Shown piece after piece: positions 24,639-32,078 of a stretch of 39,257 nucleotides of DNA. The DNA lies in the NCBI GenBank assembly GCA_024711005.1, contig JANJTQ010000212.1:1-39257 (forward strand). The letters run 5' to 3'. The position numbers were made by a program, and so were the translations under genes. Positions within the stretch are counted from its first letter, which is position 1, and the number at the start of each line of letters is the position of its first letter. This DNA is from Opitutaceae bacterium. GTDB lineage: Bacteria; Verrucomicrobiota; Verrucomicrobiia; Opitutales; Opitutaceae. The notes beneath the pieces are model-generated. The model did not search any database and was not told where the DNA came from. It saw only the letters and a program-made list of their open reading frames with translations.

Positions 24639-24721
24639 CCAGCCTCGTGATCCCGGCTGCCATGGATTTTTCGATTCGTGGCAGCCGACGTAAGGAAGCT
24701 GTGGTTTAACTCGCCGCCATC
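24639..24721. repeat. Diverged, rearranged copy of the REP-like palindrome
   Basis: 24639-24662 (CCAGCCTCGTGATCCCGGCT, then GCCA) resembles the right arm of the 22127-22197 unit. 24679-24721 (TGGCAGCCGACGTAAGGAAG, followed by CTGTGGTTTAACTCGCCGCC) resembles its left arm and centre. Right arm now precedes left arm, and CGGCTGCCA/TGGCAGCCG (24654-24662, 24679-24687) form a hairpin. It separates serA from plsY. Confidence 0.6.
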
Positions 24722-24724
24722 TCC

Positions 24725-25438
24725 ATGTTGATCCCTCTGACAATCGCCGCCGTCGTCGGCTATCTGCTGGGCGCCATTCCGTTTGGCTGGCTCGTGGCGC
24801 GCGCCCACGGGATCAATATCTTTGAACACGGCAGCAAGAACCCCGGTGCGACCAACGTGAAACGGGTTCTCGGCAAGAAGGCCGGGAACACGGTGTTTGC
24901 GCTCGATGCGGTCAAAGGCGCGCTGGCCGCAGGCTGGCCGTCGCTCGTCGCCCGCTGGGCCGCGGGCCAGGCGTCCAACGTTCGCAACGCGGAGAGCTGG
25001 ACGGTGTTCACCGCCAACGTGAAGGTGCTTACGCCAGATCTGGTGATTCCGGTCGCCGTCACCGGCCTGCTGTGCGCCGTCCTGGGTCACAGTTTTTCCT
25101 GCTTCACCCGCTTCAAAGGCGGCAAGGGTGTGGCGACGTCCGCCGGCGGTTTTGTGGTGCTCATGCCGATCGTGACGTTGATCGCGCTCGCGGTCTGGCT
25201 CGCGACTTTCTTCACGTCCCGCTACGTGTCGCTCGCCTCGATCCTCGCCGCCGTGGCGATTCCGGTCGCCGCGTTTTTTCTCAACGAGCACAAGCTCGTC
25301 GTGATCCTCGCCGCCGTGATCGGAACCTTCGTGATCCTTCTGCACCGCGCCAACATCAAGCGCCTGCTCAACGGCACCGAAAACCGTTTCGTCAAAAAAT
25401 CCGTCGTCACCGCGGCTGCTCCCGAAGGGCAAGCGTAA
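24725..25438 (+). CDS. plsY: Acyl-phosphate:glycerol-3-phosphate acyltransferase
   Basis: 237 residues, ATG at 24725. PlsY moves the acyl group from acyl-phosphate to glycerol 3-phosphate at the inner membrane, the first acylation in phospholipid synthesis. All three signature loops are present: YLLGAIPFGWLVAR, then GSKNPGATNVKRVLGKKAG (motif 1), GHSFSCFTRFKGGKGVATSAG (motif 2), and SLASILAAVAIP with the C-terminal LLHRANIKRLLNGTENRF (motif 3). Five or so membrane segments. It carries an extra loop of about 25 residues after WPSLVARWAAGQ compared with the compact E. coli protein, a common variation. It lies 92 bp after serA, separated by a repeat. Confidence 0.95.
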   Translation: MLIPLTIAAVVGYLLGAIPFGWLVARAHGINIFEHGSKNPGATNVKRVLGKKAGNTVFALDAVKGALAAGWPSLVARWAAGQASNVRNAESWTVFTANVKVLTPDLVIPVAVTGLLCAVLGHSFSCFTRFKGGKGVATSAGGFVVLMPIVTLIALAVWLATFFTSRYVSLASILAAVAIPVAAFFLNEHKLVVILAAVIGTFVILLHRANIKRLLNGTENRFVKKSVVTAAAPEGQA

Positions 25439-25492
25439 GGGTTTGAAGGTTGGGCCGGACCCGGGCCCGGGGCATGGTTTTCAGAGGCAGGC

Positions 25493-25551
25493 CGCCTGCT
25501 TGCAGGCGCGGTTCGGAGCGTGAGCGAGTGGAGGACTGTCGCTTCGCTCGA
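25493..25551. terminator. Hairpins between convergent plsY and GH13 genes
   Basis: CGCCTGC (25493-25499), TT, GCAGGCG (25502-25508) forms a strong short hairpin. GAGCG-TGA-GCGA pairs with TCGC-TT-CGCTC just beyond it. Both lie in the 153-bp gap between convergent genes and probably end both transcripts. Confidence 0.4.
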
Positions 25552-25591
25552 AACGCGGCCTACGGCGAAAAATTCACTTCGAAAACATGGG

Positions 25592-27403
25592 CTATGTTTT
25601 CAGCCGGAACATCACCACGCTCCACTTGGGCAGGTTGATGTAGATGCGGCCGTCGGGTTGGGTGAACGGCTCGTGAAACGCGTTGCCCGCGCCGTCCCAA
25701 CCGCCATACGCGGCGTCTTGCGTGCAGAGGATCTGCGTCCATTGGCCGGGTTGGCCACCGGTGGAGACGCCATAGTTGCGGGCCGTGAAATCGGTGTCGC
25801 CCATGTTGGCGGTGACGAGAACCACGTCGCCGCTGGCGGCATCCCAGCGCTTGATCCCGATCACGCCGTTGAAGCGGTCGTCGTGCGGGATATCCAACCC
25901 CGGCGCACGCAGCGCCGGGATCCCGGTGCGCAGGCGGTTGCAGTCGCGGGTAAGCTGTTGCATCGCCCGACCATGGTCGTCGTCCGCCATTGCCCAGTCG
26001 AAACGGTGATCGCCGCGGATATCCGGACCGTCGTGCCAGTAACCCCAGGCCGCGCTGGGCGCGCCCATCAGGCATTCGCTGCCCATGAAGCACAGCGGCG
26101 TCCCGGCGATGCCAACATTAAGCGCCCAGCCGAGGCGGCACTTCGCCCGGGCGAACCAGTTTTCACGTCCGCCAAAATGATCGACGAAGTAGCGGTGACG
26201 GCGATCGGCGTTCGTCAGTCCATCCTCGGCGTCGCCGCTGTTTTGGTCGCCGATGTCGTCGTGGGAACCGAGCAGATACTTCACCTGTTGCCACGGTTCG
26301 GCGTAGCCGTCCCAGCCGGCGAAACCCCGCACGCGCCCGACCGGATCGGAGCCGGTCATCGCGCGTTGAAACTCGTGATGCGCCTCGCACCACGTGGCGT
26401 CGAAGTTGCCGATGGTGGTGATCCACGGGTGGTCGGGCAGGTGCTCGGCGACGATGTATTTGCCGGGATACTCGGCCTTCAGCCGGGCAATGATGATGGC
26501 GAGGTCGTTCCCGTTCATGAACGTCGTCGCGTCAAACCGCAGGCCGTCGGCGTGGTAGCAGTCGAAATACATGACCGCGTTCTCGTAGAAGAACTGCCGG
26601 ACCTCCGGCTTATACCAAGCGGGGCCGAGTCCCCAAGGAGTGGGCTGGCCGCCTTCGAAATAAATGCCGCCGTTGTCGGTGAAGCCGTCGAATTGCCAGA
26701 GCGAGTTGTCCTGCGGGCCGGCGTGGTTGTAAACGACATCGAAAATGACCGCGAGGCCGCGGCGGTGGGCGGCGTCGACGAAGTCCTGCAGGTCGCGGGG
26801 ACTGCCGTAGGCGGACTCGGGCGCGAAGAAGAGCGCGGGGTTGTAGCCCCATGAACGCTCGGCGGCGAATTCCTGCACCGGAAGGAGTTCGACGGCGTTA
26901 AAGTCGAGCGCACGGATGTAATCGAGCTTCGCCACGGCGTCGCGGAAGGTGGCCACGGGTTTGTCGAGCCCGTCGCCCCGGCCGGCGAAGGAGCCGACGT
27001 GGAACTGGTAGATGATAAAATCGGAGAACGCCGGCGCGGTGTATTCAGACCACGGATATGCGAGATCGGAGACGACGATGGAGGCGTTGAGGTTGTCGGC
27101 GAGGCCCAGGTTGTTGAAGGAATGCAGGGTGTCGCGCGATGCCGGGTCGAGGCGTTGGAAACGGCGAGGACCGTTGGTGATTTCGTAACGGTAGACGCTG
27201 GCGACGGTGGCGCCGGGCACGGAGCCTTCCCAATAGCCGTCCGGCATGAGGGTCAGCGTGCGGCGAAGCATGGGGCCGGCGGGATTCCATGACGGCTCGT
27301 TCGGCTGCACGAGGACGTCGACCTGGTCGGCGTTGGGTGCCCAAAGTTTGAAGTGGACGCCGGAGCCGGGCAGGGGCGTGGCGCCGAGCGGGAAGTCGGA
27401 CAT
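25592..27403 (-). CDS. GH13 alpha-glucan-acting enzyme with N-terminal CBM48-like domain (branching-enzyme/alpha-amylase type)
   Basis: 603 residues from MSDFPLGATPLPGSGVHFKL at 27403. Residues 5-110 form a CBM48/E-set module (FKLWAPNADQVDVLV, YWEGSVPGATVASVYRYEI). The GH13 barrel follows, with region I DVVYNH (222-227), the nucleophile D291 in GLRFDATTF, the acid/base E320 in IVAEHLPDHP, and the third acid in GSHDDIGD (HDD 381-383). A C-terminal beta domain closes the chain (to MFRLKT). Layout and motifs are closest to branching enzymes and maltooligosyl-trehalose hydrolases, but the exact activity cannot be fixed; the catalytic triad is intact. There is no signal peptide, so it acts in the cytoplasm, presumably on glycogen or alpha-glucan. 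It is the last gene of the GMC/cupin cluster, 46 bp behind a cupin gene. Confidence 0.88.
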   Translation of the reverse strand: MSDFPLGATPLPGSGVHFKLWAPNADQVDVLVQPNEPSWNPAGPMLRRTLTLMPDGYWEGSVPGATVASVYRYEITNGPRRFQRLDPASRDTLHSFNNLGLADNLNASIVVSDLAYPWSEYTAPAFSDFIIYQFHVGSFAGRGDGLDKPVATFRDAVAKLDYIRALDFNAVELLPVQEFAAERSWGYNPALFFAPESAYGSPRDLQDFVDAAHRRGLAVIFDVVYNHAGPQDNSLWQFDGFTDNGGIYFEGGQPTPWGLGPAWYKPEVRQFFYENAVMYFDCYHADGLRFDATTFMNGNDLAIIIARLKAEYPGKYIVAEHLPDHPWITTIGNFDATWCEAHHEFQRAMTGSDPVGRVRGFAGWDGYAEPWQQVKYLLGSHDDIGDQNSGDAEDGLTNADRRHRYFVDHFGGRENWFARAKCRLGWALNVGIAGTPLCFMGSECLMGAPSAAWGYWHDGPDIRGDHRFDWAMADDDHGRAMQQLTRDCNRLRTGIPALRAPGLDIPHDDRFNGVIGIKRWDAASGDVVLVTANMGDTDFTARNYGVSTGGQPGQWTQILCTQDAAYGGWDGAGNAFHEPFTQPDGRIYINLPKWSVVMFRLKT

Positions 27404-27420
27404 GGTGGAGGAGGGGCGGA

Positions 27421-27446
27421 GAGAACGAGAAAGAGAAAGAGTGAGG
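27421..27446 (-). repeat. GAGAAC/GAGAAA-type simple repeat before the GH13 gene
   Basis: The plus strand reads GAGAACGAGAAAGAGAAAGA then GTGAGG; on the coding strand it is a pyrimidine-rich TTTCTC/GTTCTC run between the cupin stop and the GH13 ATG. The same hexamers build the arms of the hairpin before thrC (35944-36037), so this may be a recurrent intergenic element of this genome. Confidence 0.45.
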
Positions 27447-27449
27447 AAC

Positions 27450-28793
27450 TCAGTCGTAGCCGCCGAACATGAAGAGGGAGGCGGGCTCATCGAGGGCGTT
27501 GTAGAGCGCGTGAAGCTGGCCTGTCTTGCAGATGGTGAGGTCGCCGGGGAGCTTGGTTCGCACTTCAAACGCGCGGAGGCGGTCCGGATATTTCATCCAG
27601 TCGCCGACGATCATGAGCCCTTTGCCTTGGAGCAGGAAGAAGACCTCCTGGTTGTCGCGGTGGCGGTGGATGCCGATGCCGCAGTCGGGTTGGAGGATGT
27701 GGAGATCCATGTATTCGACAGCCATGAAGTCCTCGCGCTTCTGGACGTTGGCTTTCGGGCCGTTGGGTTCGGTGGGGTGCCAGGTGTTGGCGTCGAAATT
27801 CCAAGGCTCGAGCTGCCGGCCGAGTTCGGGGCTCCATTGCGCGCCGAGGGCGGAGCGGCGTTGGGCTTCGTGGTTGAAGTAGTTCGAGAAGAGATTGCGG
27901 AATTCGAGGAAGCCGACGCCGCCGTGGGGGTTTTTGCTTTGGCCGATCTGGAAGTACGAGTTCCAGCCGCGGAGCTGCATGTTGAATTCGTAAATGTAGT
28001 TCTGGCCGGCGCGGGAGTCCCAGACGGTCGCGGTCTCGTTGGCCCAGGCGAGTTCGAGGCGCAGGGCGCGGATCGGATGCATCGTATGCTCGGGCCAGCG
28101 GTTGAAGATCTGGAGCGCGCCGCCGGAGCGAATGGCGGCCTCGCGTTCCTGATCGAAGCCGGGGCCGGTGAAGGCGGAGAGGGTACCTTTGACGAGGTCG
28201 GGGCGGATTTGGATGAGACCGGCGTCGAAGGCGGCTTGGCCTTTCGGACCGAGTTCCGTCCGGATGGAGCCGCCGCCTTCGAAGCCCCAGAGCTCGACTT
28301 CGTAGCGTTGGGTGGCGGGGTTGTACGGGACAGTGATGAGGTTGGGCGTCTGGGCGTTGCCGACGCGAAGAAAGAGACGGAGGGAGGCGCCGGGGCTGCC
28401 GTTGTTAAGTTTCCAGAGTTCGGTAAAGGGGCTGTCGGCATAGCCAAGCTTGAGGAAGCTGCCGGTCCAGTCGCCGGCGGTGGCGTATCCACGGACGAAT
28501 GACATGTCGCCGAGCTCCATGCGGGCGATGTTCTGCTTTTGGAAATCGTTTTTGTTATCCTGCAGACGAGGGTCGGAGAGGTTGGGATTGTCGGAGGGGG
28601 AGTAGAGGCCGAGTTCGTCGAAGGGAATGAGGTATTGAAGGAAGTCGGGCAGGTAGTGTTCACGTTCGGCGGCGAGATCGGTCTCCTCGACGTGGCGAAC
28701 GATCTTCATGATGGGGTTGTCGGCATCGTAGCCGGGGGCTTGGCCGGCGGGGACGGACACGAAGTTTTGCAGGTCTGACTGGACGATTTCCAT
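27450..28793 (-). CDS. Cupin-domain protein, 447 residues, in the GMC/GH13 cluster
   Basis: ATG at 28793. About 365 N-terminal residues have no recognised domain; they are beta-rich and include WGFEGGGSIRTELGPKGQAA, NRWPEHTMHPIRALRLELAW and LRGWNSYFQIGQ. The C-terminal 80 residues are a cupin. Motif 1 is G-x-H376-R-H378-x4-E383-x6-G390. Motif 2 is G417-x5-K-T-G425-x2-H428-x3-N432, where K423 replaces the usual proline. The three histidines and the glutamate can bind a metal (Fe, Mn, Zn or Ni). The next gene upstream encodes another cupin protein of similar plan with the same K change. Cytoplasmic by sequence. The enzymatic role is unknown; a dioxygenase, an isomerase or epimerase, or a sugar-binding role are the usual options. 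Confidence 0.75.
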   Translation of the reverse strand: MEIVQSDLQNFVSVPAGQAPGYDADNPIMKIVRHVEETDLAAEREHYLPDFLQYLIPFDELGLYSPSDNPNLSDPRLQDNKNDFQKQNIARMELGDMSFVRGYATAGDWTGSFLKLGYADSPFTELWKLNNGSPGASLRLFLRVGNAQTPNLITVPYNPATQRYEVELWGFEGGGSIRTELGPKGQAAFDAGLIQIRPDLVKGTLSAFTGPGFDQEREAAIRSGGALQIFNRWPEHTMHPIRALRLELAWANETATVWDSRAGQNYIYEFNMQLRGWNSYFQIGQSKNPHGGVGFLEFRNLFSNYFNHEAQRRSALGAQWSPELGRQLEPWNFDANTWHPTEPNGPKANVQKREDFMAVEYMDLHILQPDCGIGIHRHRDNQEVFFLLQGKGLMIVGDWMKYPDRLRAFEVRTKLPGDLTICKTGQLHALYNALDEPASLFMFGGYD

Positions 28794-28833
28794 GGCGGGA
28801 GGGGTGAGGGCGAAGGACTGAGAGTGGAGGTTT

Positions 28834-28966
28834 TAACGCAAAGGCGCGGAGTCGCGGAGGTCGTAAAGGAGACGGATTTTTTTAACCGCGAAGGTCGCTA
28901 AGGGGCGCAAAGGGGAAGCCGCTGGAGTTGAGGGTCCGGCTTGGCGAGCTTTGCGTCTTTGCGTTA
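28834..28966. repeat. Intergenic repeat cluster with inverted TAACGCAAAG ends
   Basis: In the 184-bp gap between the two cupin genes, TAACGCAAAG (28834-28843) is matched by CTTTGCGTTA (28957-28966). Between them lies a second related phrase, TTAACCGCGAAGGTCGCTAA, then GGGGCGCAAAGG. Such 'AACCGC-AAGG-CGC-AAAG' phrases look like decayed copies of a dispersed non-coding repeat. Confidence 0.5.
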
Positions 28967-28977
28967 AGCGGTTCGGA

Positions 28978-30123
28978 TCAGTTGGCGTGGTAGAGGAAGG
29001 CGACGAATTTGAGCGGTGTGTTGCCCGGGTTGCGGATGCCGTGGATGCCGCCGCTCTTGGTGTAGATGACGGAGCCTTTTTTGACGGGCACCTCGCGGCA
29101 GCGGCGGTCGCCCAGACCGAAGATGGGTTCGTCCACGACGGGGAACGCGGCGAGCGCGGGATCGTCGTTTTCTCCAACGTAGGCGACTCCCGTGCCCTCG
29201 ACGATGTAGTAGAGTTCCTCGGAGCCGATGTGCTGGTGGGTGCCTTCGGTGACGCCCGCCGGCACGGTGACCTCGTGGAAGAACACGAGGCTGGAGCCGA
29301 GTTCCTCCTGGAGGAGCCAGCGCATGTCGACGATGTTGTTGGCTCCGGCGCGCGGATGGCCGTCGCGCATCATGGCGTTGCGGTAGCGGACGGGCGCGAT
29401 CTGGGAGGCGTCGGCGAGGAAGAAGTTGCGCTGGAAGTTGATCGAGTAGTTCGACTTTTGGACGGTGTTGTTGGCGTTGTCGCTGGGCGTCTGTGTATTC
29501 GGGACCTGGATATTGCGCTGATAGAAGTTGTCCCAGCCGGACTCCTGGTCGGTGATGGTGAAGCCGGAAGGCGTGGACGTGGAGTCTTCGCGGACGGCGA
29601 TTTCGAGACGGTTGAGGGAGGGAAGGTCGGCGAGCGCGGCGTCGAAGGCGCGGATGCGGGTGATGGAGCTGTCGCGGCCGAGCATGCCGAGGACCTTGTA
29701 GTCGTGGCGGGTGCCGGGGAGCGGTTCGAGGGTTTGCCAGATCTCGGCCTGAAAGGCGTCGACCCACGGGCAGTAGATGAGGCGCACGCGGGCGGTGGCG
29801 GCGGGGCCGTTGGCGGGAAGGACGGTGACGAGCGCGATGCAGGCCTGGTTGACGAAGCGGCTGCGTTCGCGGGCCTGCTCGACGAGGCGTCCGGCGCGAT
29901 ACTCGATGCGGATGAAGGAGGAGAGTTCGAGGCCGTCCATGAAGACCGTGCCCTTCATGACCTGCATGTCGGTCTTGGAGCGGACCTCGTGGACGTTGTA
30001 ACGGTAGCGCGTGGAGCGCGTGGCGTTGAGGTATTGGGCGTGGTAGATCCGGTCGGGGAAGAAGACGATGTTGAAGATCGCGTTGGACGGATGGTCGGCG
30101 ATGGATTCGAAACGTGGGTCCAT
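28978..30123 (-). CDS. Cupin-domain protein, 381 residues, in the GMC/GH13 cluster
   Basis: ATG at 30123. Residues 1-190 are beta-rich without a recognised domain (NIVFFPDRIYHAQYLNATRS, GLELSSFIRIEYRAGRLVEQ). Residues about 280-381 hold a cupin. Motif 1 is GTH296-Q-H298-x3-E302, ending G310. Motif 2 is G350-x5-K-S-G358-x2-H361-x3-N365, again with lysine (K356) where the family has proline. The shared deviation and the similar size and layout suggest that this gene and the 447-residue neighbour arose by duplication and then diverged strongly. It is preceded by the GMC gene with a 42-bp gap. No export signal is visible. Substrate and reaction unknown. Confidence 0.75.
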   Translation of the reverse strand: MDPRFESIADHPSNAIFNIVFFPDRIYHAQYLNATRSTRYRYNVHEVRSKTDMQVMKGTVFMDGLELSSFIRIEYRAGRLVEQARERSRFVNQACIALVTVLPANGPAATARVRLIYCPWVDAFQAEIWQTLEPLPGTRHDYKVLGMLGRDSSITRIRAFDAALADLPSLNRLEIAVREDSTSTPSGFTITDQESGWDNFYQRNIQVPNTQTPSDNANNTVQKSNYSINFQRNFFLADASQIAPVRYRNAMMRDGHPRAGANNIVDMRWLLQEELGSSLVFFHEVTVPAGVTEGTHQHIGSEELYYIVEGTGVAYVGENDDPALAAFPVVDEPIFGLGDRRCREVPVKKGSVIYTKSGGIHGIRNPGNTPLKFVAFLYHAN

Positions 30124-30165
30124 GGTGTGAAAGAGGGCGGGAGGTCGTGCGCGCGAGCGGCGGGG

Positions 30166-31977
30166 TCAGATGCGGGTTTTGAGAATGTCGGCCACGCGGA
30201 AGGCGTTGGCTTCGATCGTGTGGGTGGGGTTGGCTCCGCCGGAGGTGGGCATACAGGAGCCGTCGGTGACGTAGAGGTTGTCGAAGTTCCATGCTTTGCA
30301 GCTGGCATCGAGGACGGACACCCCGGCGTTGGGGCCGAAGCGGGCGCCGCCGAGGATGTGATTGGCGATGCGCACGCCCTGGTCTTTCACGCTGCCGTTC
30401 TCGATGTTGGAACGCTGGCCGGCGGGGATGCCGAGTTCGAGGATGCGGCGGCATTGCTCGGTGATGATGTCCATCAAAACGCGGTCGTGCGGATGCCAGT
30501 CCTTCACGATGTAGGCGTTGTTGCGGCCCCACTTGTCGGTGGAGGAGTGAAGGCGGATGTGATTTCGGAACCACGGGATCTGGTTGCCCATGAAGCTGAC
30601 GGAGAGGCGGGTGCCGAGGTCGCGATCCATCCATGCATTGAAGCCGTCGCCGATGATGGACGTGTCGCCCATGAAACCCTGCCAGAGGGAATCGAGGTCG
30701 GTGGAGCCGTGGGTGCGACCGAGCGAGAGCGGCAGTGCCTGGTCGGAGGTGTTGTTGTAGATGGCGGCGCCGGCCCAGAGGTTGTTGGCTTGGATGAAGG
30801 CGGGGGACGCGGTGAGATCGGTGGCGAAGTCGGAGTCGAGGGAGATGGATTTGTCGAAGCGCCGGCCGAGGAGCGCGACCTCGGCGCCGCCGAAGCAATG
30901 GGTGAGGAAGTAGCGTCCGAGGAGCCCGCCGGATTGCTGGTATTGGAAACGTGCGCCGAAGTTGGCGCGGTCCTGTTCGCAAGAGAGCATGAGCAGCCGG
31001 ACCGATTCGATGGCGGAACAGGCGACGACGACGATTTTACCTTCGACGATCTGTTCCTCGCCGGAGGGATCGCGGTAGTGGACCTGATTGACGGTCGCGC
31101 CGTTGGCCGAGAGGTGGGTGACGTGGCAGTTGCAACGGAGCGTGAGCAACGGCGCGAGGGCGGGGTCGCGCAGGGTGGGGCGAAGGAGGGCGACCCACGT
31201 GTTGGACTTGTAGCCCATGGGATCGCCGTAGCGGTTAACGTAGCTGGTCTTCGGGTTCCCGGCGGTGCGTCCGCTGGGGGCGTGATCTTCGGTGATGACG
31301 GCCAGCGGGGTGCGGTAGGTGGTGCCGCCGATGGCCTCCATGCCGGCTTTGGCGAAGGCGCTGATGGGGTTGGGCGCGAGGGGCGTCTGGTATTTGTTTT
31401 GTCCCTTGAAGTCTTTGAGCTGGCCCTGGGTGGTGCCGTTGAGGCCGACGAGTTCCTCGACCTTCAGGTAGTAGGGCTCGATGTCGTCGTAAGTGAAGGG
31501 CCAGTCGATGATGGAAACATCGGGATCGGTGAAGCGGTTGGCGGGGAGGTTGGCGCGGCCCTGGTTGAAGGAGGCGAGGCGGAAGTCCTCGCGGGTGAAA
31601 CGCAGGTGCACCGCGCCGTAGAGTTGGGTGCCGCCGCCGACGACCTGCGCGGTGAAGCCCTCGGTGGTGGCGATGGGATTTTGTTCATCGAGTCCGGCGT
31701 AGATGTGCGGCTCGTCGTTGAGGTCGGGCTCGACGTGCGACGGGAAGTAGGGGGCGCCGCGATTGGCAACGCCAGGGACGTCGATGATTTTCTCGGTGCC
31801 GTAGCCGAAGAGCTCGTCCCGTTTGAAATCGGAGAGGCCAGTGGGCGACTCGTCCTGGGTGCGCAGGAGCGGACCCTTTTCGAGGACGAGCACGGACTTG
31901 CCGGCGCGCACCAGTTCGTAGGCGATGGGGGCGCCGCCGGCGCCACTGCCAATGATCACTGCATCGAATTTTTCCAT
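30166..31977 (-). CDS. GMC-family FAD-dependent oxidoreductase
   Basis: 603 residues from MEKFDAVIIGSGAGGAPIAY at 31977. FAD-binding GSGAGG at 10-15, VLVLEKGP, and the GMC signature stretch VVGGGTQLYGAVHLRF. The C-terminal substrate and active-site part reads VRIANHILGGARFG (catalytic His), SVLDASCKAWNFDNLYVTDG and then SCMPTSGGANPTHTIEANAF (catalytic Asn). This C-terminus is the form seen in dehydrogenases that work with a small 'gluconate 2-dehydrogenase subunit 3', such as gluconate, fructose or glucoside 3-dehydrogenase. The preceding gene encodes such a small subunit. No signal peptide and no cytochrome subunit gene are present, so the electron acceptor is unclear. A sugar-OH oxidation (for example to a 3-keto-glucoside) is inferred from these relatives. 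Confidence 0.9.
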   Translation of the reverse strand: MEKFDAVIIGSGAGGAPIAYELVRAGKSVLVLEKGPLLRTQDESPTGLSDFKRDELFGYGTEKIIDVPGVANRGAPYFPSHVEPDLNDEPHIYAGLDEQNPIATTEGFTAQVVGGGTQLYGAVHLRFTREDFRLASFNQGRANLPANRFTDPDVSIIDWPFTYDDIEPYYLKVEELVGLNGTTQGQLKDFKGQNKYQTPLAPNPISAFAKAGMEAIGGTTYRTPLAVITEDHAPSGRTAGNPKTSYVNRYGDPMGYKSNTWVALLRPTLRDPALAPLLTLRCNCHVTHLSANGATVNQVHYRDPSGEEQIVEGKIVVVACSAIESVRLLMLSCEQDRANFGARFQYQQSGGLLGRYFLTHCFGGAEVALLGRRFDKSISLDSDFATDLTASPAFIQANNLWAGAAIYNNTSDQALPLSLGRTHGSTDLDSLWQGFMGDTSIIGDGFNAWMDRDLGTRLSVSFMGNQIPWFRNHIRLHSSTDKWGRNNAYIVKDWHPHDRVLMDIITEQCRRILELGIPAGQRSNIENGSVKDQGVRIANHILGGARFGPNAGVSVLDASCKAWNFDNLYVTDGSCMPTSGGANPTHTIEANAFRVADILKTRI

Positions 31978-32078
31978 GGAAGACGGATCGTTTGGGACGT
32001 TGCGAAAAAGGGATGCCGGCCGATGCGGTGGGTCGGACGACAGGGAGCGGGGACGTGGGGCGCGAGGGCGACGGGAAC

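Noticed and set aside
23073-24743. 556-codon frame opposite serA
   Set aside because: SerA on the plus strand has all catalytic motifs; the antisense product is a Gly/Asp/Leu-rich shadow.
27246-28502. Open frame on the plus strand opposite the 447-residue cupin gene
   Set aside because: Antisense shadow; the cupin and GH13 motifs on the minus strand are decisive.
28964-30982. 672-codon minus-strand frame overlapping the cupin and GMC genes
   Set aside because: Arg/Pro/His-rich shadow in another frame of the same strand; no motif and a composition unlike a real protein.
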